A DNA stretch of 32,256 bases from Geoalkalibacter ferrihydriticus DSM 17813 (GCF_000820505.1 NZ_JWJD01000001.1:919593-951848), one strand, 5' to 3'. Positions 1-7,406 are shown, numbered from the stretch's first letter. Notes: a model not told the origin generated them from the letters alone. Numbers and translations: made by a program.

Positions 1-479
1 ACCTGATCAACGTGCACAGCAGCGATTTCCACATCACCCATCCCATCGCCGCGCGCACCAACCAGCAGTTGTGCGCCAGCTGCCATGAGCCGAGCTTTTG
101 CAGCGACTGCCACGGGGATTTCCGCGGCCGTTCGGGACGCGCCGGTGGGCCTTCCCACGCGCGTACCTTCGGCCTGGGCTTCAACGGCGACATCGACGCC
201 ATCCACGCCGGCATGACCGCCGGAACCAACTGCGACGCCTGCCACCTGCAGGGCTCGGTGGCCTCCAGTTTCCACGACTGGTCGGTGGATCACGCGCGCG
301 AGGCGCGCAGAAATCTCGCCACCTGCCAGGCCTGCCACCCCAGCGGCGATGTCTGTATCAGCTGCCACAGCGCCAAGGGCGGCGCGGTGGGCTTCAACCC
401 CCACGGCAAGGATTGGGATGATCGCAAGAACCGACTCGATAGAGCAAGCAACGGCAAAACCTGCAGAATTTGCCACTAG
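1..479 (+). CDS. Multiheme c-type cytochrome, 5' end outside window
   Basis: The reading frame is open to the left edge (L-I-N-V-H...), so the gene begins upstream; 158 residues are visible. They hold six CxxCH heme-attachment motifs (CASCH, CSDCH, CDACH, CQACH, CISCH, CRICH), about one per 26 residues, so this is a densely heme-packed electron carrier matured outside the cytoplasmic membrane. The protein ends exactly on the histidine of the last motif (CRICH then TAG), with no C-terminal tail. The next cytochrome gene starts 38 bases downstream on the same strand, so the two are probably one operon. A periplasmic or conduit-associated partner of the downstream lipoprotein is plausible, but the missing N-terminus hides its export signal and family. 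Cytochrome identity is certain; the exact family is unknown. Confidence 0.9.
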   Translation, partial: LINVHSSDFHITHPIAARTNQQLCASCHEPSFCSDCHGDFRGRSGRAGGPSHARTFGLGFNGDIDAIHAGMTAGTNCDACHLQGSVASSFHDWSVDHAREARRNLATCQACHPSGDVCISCHSAKGGAVGFNPHGKDWDDRKNRLDRASNGKTCRICH

Positions 480-517
480 AGGGATTTTCCCGCCACACAC
501 ACAGAGGAGGTAACACA

Positions 518-2827
518 ATGCAAACAAGGAAACTCGCTTTTCTCACCGCATTGCTGCTCAGCGCGGCAATGCTCTGGGGCTGCGGCAGCAGCGGGTCGGG
601 GGGGACGGATGTTCAGCCTATTGATCCGGCGGATGTGCAGACAGTTGGTATTTTCAACTGTTCGACCTGCCATGCCGGCGGGCCGCAGGTTGCCAAGTGG
701 CTGGATAGCAAGCATGCGGCGGGCAGCTATGGAGGTTCCACCGGAGCCTGCCTGGCTTGCCATGATCCCGATGGTGATGGCGCCGAAGTCATGCAGGCAT
801 TTGGCCTTGCCGGAACCAATGTCGTAGGTTGCGAAGCCTGTCACGGTGGTGGCAGCGCTCATCGCGGCTTAGGGCCTTTGCCCTTTCCGGAGCCGGGCGT
901 GGCTCAGTGCGCGCAGTGTCACACCGAACTGTCACCGCGTTTGGCAGGTCATCTTGCGAACAATCCATTTTCGAACCTGATTTCTGAGCGGTTTCTGGAT
1001 AGTCGCCATGCGGGAACGAACGTCAATACCCAGACTCGGGCCAATAGCTGCGCCGCCTGCCATAGCCATGAAGGCGCTGTGCTTTATTTGAATGCTATCG
1101 CACAGGATGGCTCCCGCGACCTGATGGTACGGAGTGGTGTTCTGGGGTTGGAAAGCCGGCTTACCGCTCTAGGAACTGCAACTGACCTTAGCGTAAAGAC
1201 CTGTACCTCCTGCCATGATGCCCATAGCGGTGAATTGTTGGGCCTGGGCGAGGTCATTGCCACACCGGCTGGGGCCACTAGCGGCACTGGTCCAGCACAA
1301 CGCACTGTTTTTTCTGCTGAATTCAATCTTTGCACCGCATGCCATCAGGTGAATCTTGATTTTGAGTTCGTCCCAGGCATTGGTTACAACGAGGGCGGCA
1401 TGTATGTCTACACCTTGGCCGACACCTATCACGCCGGTGAGACTTATGATGCCGATGCCAACAACTTTCACGCAGGCGGTGCGGTCAGGGTGCAGCGCTC
1501 AATTGTCGACACCCATTTCCAGGGACTGCTCAACAAAGAGATTTTCACTAACGCTGCCGACCTGCCTTTGTTTGCGATGTACGAAGAGGATGAGGACGGC
1601 CTGAATTACGTTGTCCCCGGTTACAATATCAACCCCGCCAGTGAAAATGCCTGTACTGCTTGCCATGACCCGCACAGCGCGAGCAAGTTCGGCGAGAATT
1701 TTCTGACAGACGCAGACAGCTTTTTCCAGGCTGTTGCCTATGCTCAGGGTGTTGGAGAAACCCACGGCAATTATATTTCTGACTCTTTCTCACGTGAGCA
1801 GTCGGCAAATAGCTGTACTCCTTGCCACACAGGCCGTCAATTGCCGAATGTGGTTAACGGGCTCAGCAGAGCTGACCTAGGCAGTGTACGCTGGAATCCT
1901 CTAGGCTGCGTGACCTGTCACCCGATGACTGAGATTGAGGGGCCGGCAACCGTTGCTGATACCGCACCACGCGAATTTGTCGCCAACTATGAGTTCGCGT
2001 TCAACAGCGGTGAGGTTGTTCCGGTTGAAGAACTTGGTAGAAACCAGGTTTGCTTCGAATGTCACAAAGGGCGCACACCTGGCGTGGATGTGTCGTCACT
2101 GCCCGAAGGCCCGACCAACCACTTCAACATTTCTTATCTGCACTACAGCCCCATTTTTGCGACATATTATGGGGATGAGTCGGGGATGGTGGCCACCTAT
2201 GAGGGCATTCTCGAAGGTGTGACCTACCGCGGTAAGAGCACCACCCACAGCGCCAACCCGGCGAATGATGTAGGCGGCGGGTTTACCTATGGAGTTGAAG
2301 GCGGTGCGACCTGTCTTGATTGCCATGACGTGCATACCAACAGCATCCGCGAGAGCAATCCGAACATTCGCAACGGCATCACCTGCGTGACCTGTCATGG
2401 CGAGGACTGGAACCAGCGTGCCGCCAAAGGCAATGTGACGGCCTTGGCAGATCTGCTGATTGACGTGGTTTATGACGAGCTGATGGCCACCGTCAACGCA
2501 GGGTTCAATGCCAATTTGACAGCGTTCCTGGACGCCCTTCATGCGGAACTCGATGAGGTTGTCGGTAAGGACATGGTCAAAAGCCGCATCAAAGAGCGCA
2601 CCATTGCGGGCGGTTGGCCGACCAGGGAACTGGCGCACGCGGTAACCACCTGGAAGGTTTTTTACTATGAAGATAGGGCTTCCTGGGCGCACAACCGCAA
2701 CTTTGCCTATCAGATGTTCCGCGATGCCATTGAAAGTCTGGGGGTTGAGTATCAAGACCCACCCGGATTTAACCTCGGCAGTTTCTCAAGTTGGACAAGC
2801 TTGGACAGGCCTGAACCGATCAATTAA
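518..2827 (+). CDS. 13-heme lipoprotein c-type cytochrome
   Basis: The protein has 769 residues. The start at 518 is chosen because AGAGGAGG lies just upstream and the product begins with a lipoprotein signal: basic MQTRK, a hydrophobic stretch, then LWGC with Cys22 as the lipidation site, followed by a Gly/Ser-rich linker. An in-frame start at 470 would overlap the previous gene and bury the signal. Thirteen CxxCH motifs run from Cys48 to about residue 630. The last ~130 residues are heme-free, look helical, and include WAHNRNFAYQMFRDAIESL, a pattern like the HN-x-x-Y/F-A helix near the end of several multiheme cytochromes. An outer-membrane location facing the cell surface or periplasm is expected from the lipoprotein signal. 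It resembles the large outer-membrane cytochromes of Geobacter relatives, but I cannot assign a named one. It follows another cytochrome gene by 38 bases. Confidence 0.92.
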   Translation: MQTRKLAFLTALLLSAAMLWGCGSSGSGGTDVQPIDPADVQTVGIFNCSTCHAGGPQVAKWLDSKHAAGSYGGSTGACLACHDPDGDGAEVMQAFGLAGTNVVGCEACHGGGSAHRGLGPLPFPEPGVAQCAQCHTELSPRLAGHLANNPFSNLISERFLDSRHAGTNVNTQTRANSCAACHSHEGAVLYLNAIAQDGSRDLMVRSGVLGLESRLTALGTATDLSVKTCTSCHDAHSGELLGLGEVIATPAGATSGTGPAQRTVFSAEFNLCTACHQVNLDFEFVPGIGYNEGGMYVYTLADTYHAGETYDADANNFHAGGAVRVQRSIVDTHFQGLLNKEIFTNAADLPLFAMYEEDEDGLNYVVPGYNINPASENACTACHDPHSASKFGENFLTDADSFFQAVAYAQGVGETHGNYISDSFSREQSANSCTPCHTGRQLPNVVNGLSRADLGSVRWNPLGCVTCHPMTEIEGPATVADTAPREFVANYEFAFNSGEVVPVEELGRNQVCFECHKGRTPGVDVSSLPEGPTNHFNISYLHYSPIFATYYGDESGMVATYEGILEGVTYRGKSTTHSANPANDVGGGFTYGVEGGATCLDCHDVHTNSIRESNPNIRNGITCVTCHGEDWNQRAAKGNVTALADLLIDVVYDELMATVNAGFNANLTAFLDALHAELDEVVGKDMVKSRIKERTIAGGWPTRELAHAVTTWKVFYYEDRASWAHNRNFAYQMFRDAIESLGVEYQDPPGFNLGSFSSWTSLDRPEPIN

Positions 2828-2861
2828 AGAAAAAACAAGCTAAACTTAATAATTGTTAGGA

Positions 2862-2896
2862 ATTTCAGGAGGAGGGAGCCTCCCTCCTCCTGAAAT
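2862..2896. repeat. 35-base perfect inverted repeat after cytochrome gene
   Basis: Two perfectly complementary 17-base arms (2862-2878 and 2880-2896) are separated by one base. The left arm contains AGGAGGAGGGAG and the right arm CTCCCTCCTCCT. It lies 34 bases after the stop codon at 2827 and 16 bases before an ordinary terminator, and has no T-run of its own. As RNA it would make a very stable hairpin that could protect the 3' end of the cytochrome message. Confidence 0.85.
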
Positions 2897-2912
2897 GAAA
2901 GATTGCAAAATC

Positions 2913-2938
2913 AACCCGCTTTATAGGCGGGTTTTTTT
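2913..2938 (+). terminator. Intrinsic terminator of the cytochrome pair
   Basis: AACCCGC (2913-2919) pairs with GCGGGTT (2927-2933) across a short loop and runs directly into seven Ts. It is well placed to end transcription of the two cytochrome genes. Confidence 0.85.
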
Positions 2939-3466
2939 GTGCGCCGGGGAATGGTGAAATCAAAAGAGAAGTGCTTCTTGCCGGAACTCTTTCGTATACA
3001 AATAATTTTTTGCTGGGCAAGAGAGTTGTATATATTGTCAGGGCGTTTGCCAGTTATGCCCTGATACGACCTGAGCATACAAGGGAAGAACTTTTGGGCA
3101 CGCGTCTTTTTTCACCTCGACCAGGGGGAATGCAATCTGAACCGCAAGTTGTTACAGGCAACGGCAGGGTCTGAAGGGCGCAGCAAGAAGTGTCCTTCTC
3201 ATTGCGTAATATAACCTGCTTTGCCTTTCAGCAATGCCGAGATTGCTAACATTCGGTAGAGTTGTTTCGCCATATTGAATGAAAACCACTTCTTATGACC
3301 GGAATGCTTATCAACCCTACACCGTTCTCCGCCAATTCACTGCAGCTTAGCCAAGGCGATACCCAGTGGTGAATGCGGCCAAATGGGTCTGGTATGCAGC
3401 CAAACGATGAGATGCGCGTTTTCAATTGTAGGCAATCGATTGCCCCTCGGTATATGGCTGGAAAAT
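2939..3466. other. Gene-free stretch between converging cytochrome genes
   Basis: About 530 bases without a convincing gene. An open frame of 67 codons at 2971-3174 lacks a ribosome site and has no recognisable protein character. A perfect 14-base palindrome GGCAATCGATTGCC lies at 3431-3444. The composition is more AT-rich than the flanking genes. I see no complete mobile element or recognisable RNA. Confidence 0.6.
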
Positions 3467-3499
3467 AAAAGCCCCACTTCCTAGGAAGCGGGGCTTTTT
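3467..3499 (-). terminator. Intrinsic terminator, probably working both ways
   Basis: AAAAGCCCC (3467-3475) pairs with GGGGCTTTT (3491-3499), with an inner CTTCC/GGAAG stem. On the minus strand it lies 55 bases after the stop codon of the decaheme cytochrome and is followed by a T-rich run. The plus strand also ends in Ts. Confidence 0.85.
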
Positions 3500-3554
3500 A
3501 CTGCACTGGTCTCGCTGCCCCTTCGATGCGGGCTCGCGGTTTTTAGGTGTCAGC

Positions 3555-5807
3555 TTACCAGTGGCAAAGGCTACAGGTTTCGGCACGCTGGCCTTCGAAG
3601 TACTCGGCGTGATTTGCGTTGCCGAGCATATTTGCCGACATACTCAGGAAGTGCGCACGGTAGGTTTCGTTGTCATCCTGGTGGCAAGAGTAGCATACGG
3701 ATGCATAGGGTGAATTAACACCCTGGCCATCCAGGAAGAGGTCTTTGCCTTCGTTGGCAATGACGCCAAGACGTTTAGCATAATCAACCTCTTTATGGCT
3801 GTCGCCGACATGGCACGCTGTGCAGTCGGTCACCGTGCTGGGGTAGGTGACATAATCGTAGCCATGGTCTCTGCGGCGGTCGAACTTGCTGCGCTTTTCC
3901 CCGACGCCGTGGATGGCATGCACGATGTACATGAAATCAACCGTGCCCTGTTCCACACTGGCGTCGCGGCTGAGAGAGCCGGCGTTGTGGCAGGTGACGC
4001 ATGAGGTGACGCCAGAGGCGACATCGGCGTAGGTGCCGTGTCGGCCAATGGTGGCGTGGCAGGCCAAGCAGCTTTCGGTGGATACGATTTCGCGGCGGTT
4101 GCCAAGTTCCGCATCGCCCGCGCCTAGGATGAAGGTTTTCACGGCGCTGCTGGCGTTGATGCCTGACGGCCCACGTTCCACCACGGCAAAGCCGTTGCGT
4201 CCTTCGGATGCTGCCGCTGGAAGTGCAGGAAAGGTTGTGACCGCATAGGTGTTGTCGGTACCCTGGGCGGTATTCGTAGCGTTCGCAGTGGCCTGGAAGG
4301 GACGGCCCGCATCGCCGTTGCTGATGGCCCCGGACCCATCATTGGTCCAGTCGTCGCCATAGCCCCAGCCGATACCGAGGCGAACGGCGTCTTGGAGATA
4401 GGTGTCGCCGCCAGTGAAAAGGTTTTGGTAGTCACCGTCTTTTTGTACGCGCCAGGTTACCTGAGCGGCTTGGCCGGCGACGGCGTTTTCCACGCTGACA
4501 ATTTCCATGAGATAGCTGCGGGCCGTATCCAAAGCATCAATGCGCGGCGAAATGCCATGATATGTGTCGGCCGTCCATGTGCTATGGCAGTCGGCACAGT
4601 TATGGACGTCATCGTCGCCATGGGGGCCGCTGCCGACCAAACTCGGGTAAGCTTCCGCCAGAGTGTCACCAACATGACACGATGCGCATGTGAACACCGA
4701 ATGCGTTATGTTCCACTCCTGGCCATCCGCAGGCACAGCGCCCTTATGGCAGGCGGTGCAGTTTTGTGTGCCATTGACGCCACTCCCGGAGCGGCCGAAA
4801 AGCCAGTCGGGAAAGTTTGCGCCGCTGTAATCGGTGACGGCGATCATGTAGCCATCGATTCCGGCATGGATCTTGTGGACGATGCTCATCATGTCGGCAT
4901 GGGCCCAGCCATTGACCACGGATTCAGAGTTGTGGCTGTCATAGGTGTAGGCGTTGTGGCAGCTGGTGCACAGTTGCGGATCGTGGCGACGGTTGCTGTG
5001 CGCACTGAATGTTGTCTGGTCATTGCCGCGATCACCGTGGCAGTCCAGGCATGAAAGAAGCGTATCTGCGCTGATCTGTTGGGGGGCATCTTCAACTGCT
5101 ATCGGTGTGCCGTCACCGGTTACATAAGCAATGGCGGTGAATCGTTCGCCTTGGCGGCTGGTGACGCCGACGCGATAGACGGCGTCTTCATCCCAGTCAC
5201 CATTGGTGGCGATGCTAGTTAGAATTCCCTGAACAAACGCGTTGTAGGCAGTGTCAGGAGTGTCTGTGGGGGGAGGATTGTGGGTCCAGTAGGCGCCAGC
5301 GGTAAAGTCTATGTTGTTGCCACCATGGACGAAGGTATAGCTGAACGACCCATCAGGGTTTGCAGAAATAAAATTGGCACCTTCCACCCGCAGATTGCCG
5401 GCGCGAACCACATTCGTATCGCCGGTGGCATAAATCCGATTGCGCTGCAGCATGCTGATCCAGGAATTCTCAGCTTCAACCCATTTTGCAATGGTGAATT
5501 CGGCCTGCACGCGGCTGGGATCCGCCAAGCCATCGACTGTGAAGTCAAGGGTGAATTCACCGTTGTTAATTGTGATTTCTTCAACGGTTGCAGGAATGGG
5601 CGCGGTGATGCTAAGAGCGTGCGCGGGTACGTCAAATGCTTGCGGGATGCCAGGCCCGGGGAGAATGGTGGTCGCATCTTCGCCGGGTTCACCCTGCGGT
5701 CCTTGCGGCCCCATGGACCCATCATCGCCCGAGCAGCCGGCCAACGCCAGGCTGAGCGCGAAAAACGGGATCAGCAAATAGCGATTCAATGTCCAATACT
5801 TCTTCAT
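3555..5807 (-). CDS. Decaheme OmcA/MtrC-family outer-surface lipoprotein cytochrome
   Basis: The protein has 750 residues. Signal and lipobox: MKKYWTLNRY, hydrophobic core, LALAGC with Cys25 lipidated, then a short collagen-like linker GPQGPQGEPGEDA. Ten CxxCH motifs fall in two groups of five: Cys253, 280, 350, 374, 404, then 580, 603, 662, 705, 745. Heme-free regions at 50-250 and 409-579 precede each group. This beta/pentaheme/beta/pentaheme plan is that of Shewanella MtrC and OmcA, which pass electrons from an outer-membrane conduit to minerals, shuttles or electrodes. The final motif is CSLCH followed by one Trp. Unlike MtrC/OmcA, the middle heme-free region contains no cysteine, so the CX8C disulfide of those proteins is missing. 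No MtrA/MtrB-like conduit genes lie beside it. The start is supported by GGAGG seven bases upstream. It is transcribed alone, from a likely sigma-54 promoter at 6024-6039. Confidence 0.93.
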   Translation of the reverse strand: MKKYWTLNRYLLIPFFALSLALAGCSGDDGSMGPQGPQGEPGEDATTILPGPGIPQAFDVPAHALSITAPIPATVEEITINNGEFTLDFTVDGLADPSRVQAEFTIAKWVEAENSWISMLQRNRIYATGDTNVVRAGNLRVEGANFISANPDGSFSYTFVHGGNNIDFTAGAYWTHNPPPTDTPDTAYNAFVQGILTSIATNGDWDEDAVYRVGVTSRQGERFTAIAYVTGDGTPIAVEDAPQQISADTLLSCLDCHGDRGNDQTTFSAHSNRRHDPQLCTSCHNAYTYDSHNSESVVNGWAHADMMSIVHKIHAGIDGYMIAVTDYSGANFPDWLFGRSGSGVNGTQNCTACHKGAVPADGQEWNITHSVFTCASCHVGDTLAEAYPSLVGSGPHGDDDVHNCADCHSTWTADTYHGISPRIDALDTARSYLMEIVSVENAVAGQAAQVTWRVQKDGDYQNLFTGGDTYLQDAVRLGIGWGYGDDWTNDGSGAISNGDAGRPFQATANATNTAQGTDNTYAVTTFPALPAAASEGRNGFAVVERGPSGINASSAVKTFILGAGDAELGNRREIVSTESCLACHATIGRHGTYADVASGVTSCVTCHNAGSLSRDASVEQGTVDFMYIVHAIHGVGEKRSKFDRRRDHGYDYVTYPSTVTDCTACHVGDSHKEVDYAKRLGVIANEGKDLFLDGQGVNSPYASVCYSCHQDDNETYRAHFLSMSANMLGNANHAEYFEGQRAETCSLCHW

Positions 5808-6023
5808 GCACTTGCCTCCATGTGTGGGTTGAATCTCTTTTTGTCCTCTTCAAAAGCTGACAAATCAGCGTGCAACCCGCGCAGTTGTGAGAATGGTCCG
5901 AACACGCGGGGTGGTTGGGGGAAAAGCAGTCGCGACTCACCTCCTTTTGTTTGACAGTCAGGTTGTTTACCTTTAAGCCAGCGGTCAGGTAAATAGCGTT
6001 TATGATAGAACTAAAATTAGAAA
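5808..6023 (-). other. Long 5' leader of the decaheme cytochrome gene
   Basis: The predicted start of transcription from the sigma-54 promoter is near 6013, giving an untranslated leader of about 205 bases. It holds the true ribosome site GGAGG just before 5807. It also holds a second, stronger Shine-Dalgarno match, AAAGGAGGTGA on the minus strand at 5947-5937, that is not followed by an ATG at usable spacing. I recognise no known riboswitch. Confidence 0.5.
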
Positions 6024-6039
6024 AGCAAGTGGGGTGCCA
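6024..6039 (-). promoter_or_regulatory. Sigma-54 (-24/-12) promoter of decaheme cytochrome
   Basis: The minus strand reads TGGCACCCCACTTGCT, matching the sigma-54 consensus TGGCAC-N5-TTGC(A/T), with the required ten bases between GG and GC. Transcription should begin near 6013. Sigma-54 promoters need an ATP-driven activator bound upstream; an NtrC-type activator gene lies at 7470-8852. Confidence 0.85.
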
Positions 6040-6205
6040 AAGAAAAAACCCCACAAAACCAGTAGTTTAGAGACATTTGGGCAGGGATGGCTGATTAGAA
6101 TGTTCAGAAATGGGCGGGAGAGGCGAGCGCATTATTGCAAATTCAGGAAAAAACCTTAACCTTTCCGTGTCAGGCGGCTTTTGGGCTTTTGTTCAGAATC
6201 CGACA

Positions 6206-6240
6206 GCGTTTGTGCACACCATCCAGGTGCGCACAAACGC
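6206..6240. promoter_or_regulatory. Long inverted repeat, candidate activator-binding site
   Basis: GCGTTTGTGC (6206-6215) and GCACAAACGC (6231-6240) are perfect 10-base inverted arms. Inner CACC/GGTG arms extend the pairing after one mismatch. The centre is about 185 bases upstream of the -24 element of the sigma-54 promoter, a normal distance for an enhancer site. No T-run follows, so a terminator is unlikely. The binding protein is not shown by the sequence. Confidence 0.5.
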
Positions 6241-6311
6241 ATGACGCGAAGAAGTTAGGATTGTTCAAGATCCGGCGACGGCAGGAGACCTGGCCCCCCC
6301 TGGAGAAGCTA

Positions 6312-6332
6312 AGGACGTTGTTAAACTGTTGA
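6312..6332 (+). repeat. Transposase-end-like short repeat, copy 1
   Basis: Reads AGGACGTTGTTAAACTGTTG plus A, differing from the copy at 7407-7427 at four of 21 positions. Same orientation as copies 2 and 3. The shared core GGACGTTGTT is the core found at both ends of the Y1 transposase gene at 11427-12395. Confidence 0.55.
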
Positions 6333-6448
6333 CTTTCCCTTCCCTTCAGTAAATGACAAGAGGGGCGTTTTGCGTTAATCTCACAGATTGGATGCACTGA
6401 TAATTCTATCGTTTGACATTCCAACTGTTTTGTCCGAAAACTTAAAGT

Positions 6449-6616
6449 ATGAATGGCTACGAATTCGTCAAAAGGGGTAAGAAGTGCGGCAAAAATAACA
6501 ACGCTACTGTTCGCTTTAACCAGAAATAGGGCAAGGGCAGTCCCGGGACTCTGTACTACGGTGACAGGAAAACCACTGTGAATCGTGCCGAAATCGGCAC
6601 GGTGTTTAATTGTTGA
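6449..6616 (+). pseudogene. Broken hicA-like (YcfA family) toxin gene
   Basis: Translation from ATG 6449 gives MNGYEFVKRGKKCG... VRFNQK, then an in-frame TAG at 6527-6529, then GKGSPGTLYYGDRKTTV..RAEIG, and a stop at 6614-6616. The pattern RF-x3-GKGSHGTLYYG-x-TTV-x-EIG is typical of HicA-type toxins, small double-stranded-RNA-binding-fold ribonucleases that cleave mRNA. Three faults make this copy dead: the internal stop; Pro in place of the catalytic His in GKGS(H)G; and loss of the usual C-terminal part after EIG, where an unrelated sequence resembling transposase ends takes over (6596-6616). No hicB antitoxin is visible. The identification rests on my memory of the family pattern; the homology is short but distinctive. 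Confidence 0.65.
6596..6616 (+). repeat. Transposase-end-like short repeat, copy 2
   Basis: Reads GGCACGGTGTTTAATTGTTG plus A, matching the copy at 7407-7427 at 18 of 21 positions in the same orientation. It begins where the hicA-like homology ends. It also overlaps the right arm of a small perfect hairpin, CGTGCCGA/TCGGCACG (6584-6591 and 6594-6601). Confidence 0.55.
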
Positions 6617-6644
6617 AACGCGTTGCGCTGGTTAAGGATCATCT

Positions 6645-6983
6645 ATGCCGCAGAGCATACCCCCAGTCTTGCCGAAAGCTTTAACGGAACGGGTCGCCCG
6701 GATTGCGCAGGTGCCGGAAGTTGAACGTATTATCCTTTTCGGATCGCGGGCGCGCGGTGATGCGCAAAGCCGCTCCGATATCGATCTGGCCATTAGCGCG
6801 CCCACGATGACTCGCCGCCGATGGCTTGAGATCGTTGATCTGATGGAAGAGGCTGAATCACTCCTGTCAATTGACCTGGTCAGGCTGGATGAGGCCGGAG
6901 AGGGTTTGCAAGCGCAAATTCGCAAGGAGGGAAAGGTTCTCTATGAACGATCAGAAAGCGATTCAGGGACTGGCAAATCTTGA
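6645..6983 (+). CDS. MNT-type nucleotidyltransferase, antitoxin of a MNT/HEPN pair
   Basis: The protein has 112 residues, a minimal polymerase-beta-fold nucleotidyltransferase. The signature GSRARGDAQSRSDIDLAI carries Gly33-Ser34 and metal-binding Asp45 and Asp47; a third acidic residue is probably Asp76 in SIDLV. In characterised MntA/HepT pairs this enzyme adds AMP to a tyrosine near the active site of the HEPN toxin and so neutralises it. The start at 6645 has AAGGA six bases upstream. The HEPN gene begins inside this gene (41-base overlap), so the two are translationally coupled, antitoxin first. It is close to the Haemophilus HI0073 type. Confidence 0.9.
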   Translation: MPQSIPPVLPKALTERVARIAQVPEVERIILFGSRARGDAQSRSDIDLAISAPTMTRRRWLEIVDLMEEAESLLSIDLVRLDEAGEGLQAQIRKEGKVLYERSESDSGTGKS

Positions 6984-7353
6984 GAAGGCGCTCAAGCGGC
7001 TTGACGAAGCCTTGCGTGAACCGGACACCAACTCCTTGGTTGTCGACGGTACCATCCAGCGCTTTGAATTTGTCATCGAACTCTACTGGAAAACACTGAA
7101 GCGGCTTTTGGCTGTTGATGGGATAACCGCCAATACACCACGCGAGGCTTTGCAAAAGGCCTTCGCTGCGCACTGGATCAATGACGAGACCGCTTGGCTG
7201 CAAATGCTGCGCGATCGAAATGGAACCTCGCATCTATATGATGAGGCTGCGGCACGTCGCATCTACGCGCATATCCGCCAATATTTCCCCGAGTTGCAGA
7301 AAACTTTCAGGTTTTTGGCTGATCGTTTCTCTTATCGGGATGGGGAAGCGTAG
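6943..7353 (+). CDS. HEPN-domain toxin, HI0074-like (nucleotidyltransferase partner)
   Basis: The protein has 136 residues and looks all-helical. The start at ATG 6943 has AAGGAGG upstream; a longer frame exists but its extra N-terminus is just the neighbour's sequence in another frame. The key motif is R92-NGTS-H97-L-Y99, i.e. RX4HXY: Arg and His are the HEPN ribonuclease pair, and the Tyr is the residue AMPylated by the MNT partner in studied HepT toxins. The family (HI0074, nucleotidyltransferase substrate-binding) is normally encoded next to a small nucleotidyltransferase, as here. It is probably an RNA-cleaving toxin of a type VII toxin-antitoxin pair with roles in plasmid or phage control. 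The motif is intact, so it looks functional. A 7-base hairpin (7348-7367) spans the stop codon. Confidence 0.88.
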   Translation: MNDQKAIQGLANLEKALKRLDEALREPDTNSLVVDGTIQRFEFVIELYWKTLKRLLAVDGITANTPREALQKAFAAHWINDETAWLQMLRDRNGTSHLYDEAAARRIYAHIRQYFPELQKTFRFLADRFSYRDGEA

Positions 7354-7406
7354 GGGGGAACCTACGCGTGGCGGATTTTCTGGAACCGAAGATGGCATGA
7401 GAAAAA

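Noticed and set aside
2971-3174. 67-codon open frame after the cytochrome terminator
   Set aside because: No ribosome site, begins just after a terminator, and the translation has no domain character.
5957-5973. GGTTGTTTACC as another copy of the transposase-end repeat
   Set aside because: Only the GTTGTTTA part matches; the GGGAC beginning is missing, so chance is likely.
5722-6054. Minus-strand 110-codon frame with a Cys/His-rich stretch (NCAGCTLICQLLKR)
   Set aside because: It spans the sigma-54 promoter and overlaps the decaheme start out of frame; the Cys pattern is CxxC without the heme His.
6135-6424. Short open frames on both strands around the long palindrome
   Set aside because: No start signals, no protein character, and they run through the inverted repeat and repeat copy 1.
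6770-6785. GCGCAAAGCC as part of a cyclic di-GMP riboswitch
   Set aside because: It lies inside the nucleotidyltransferase coding sequence and lacks the rest of the riboswitch core. No such riboswitch was found in the intergenic regions either.
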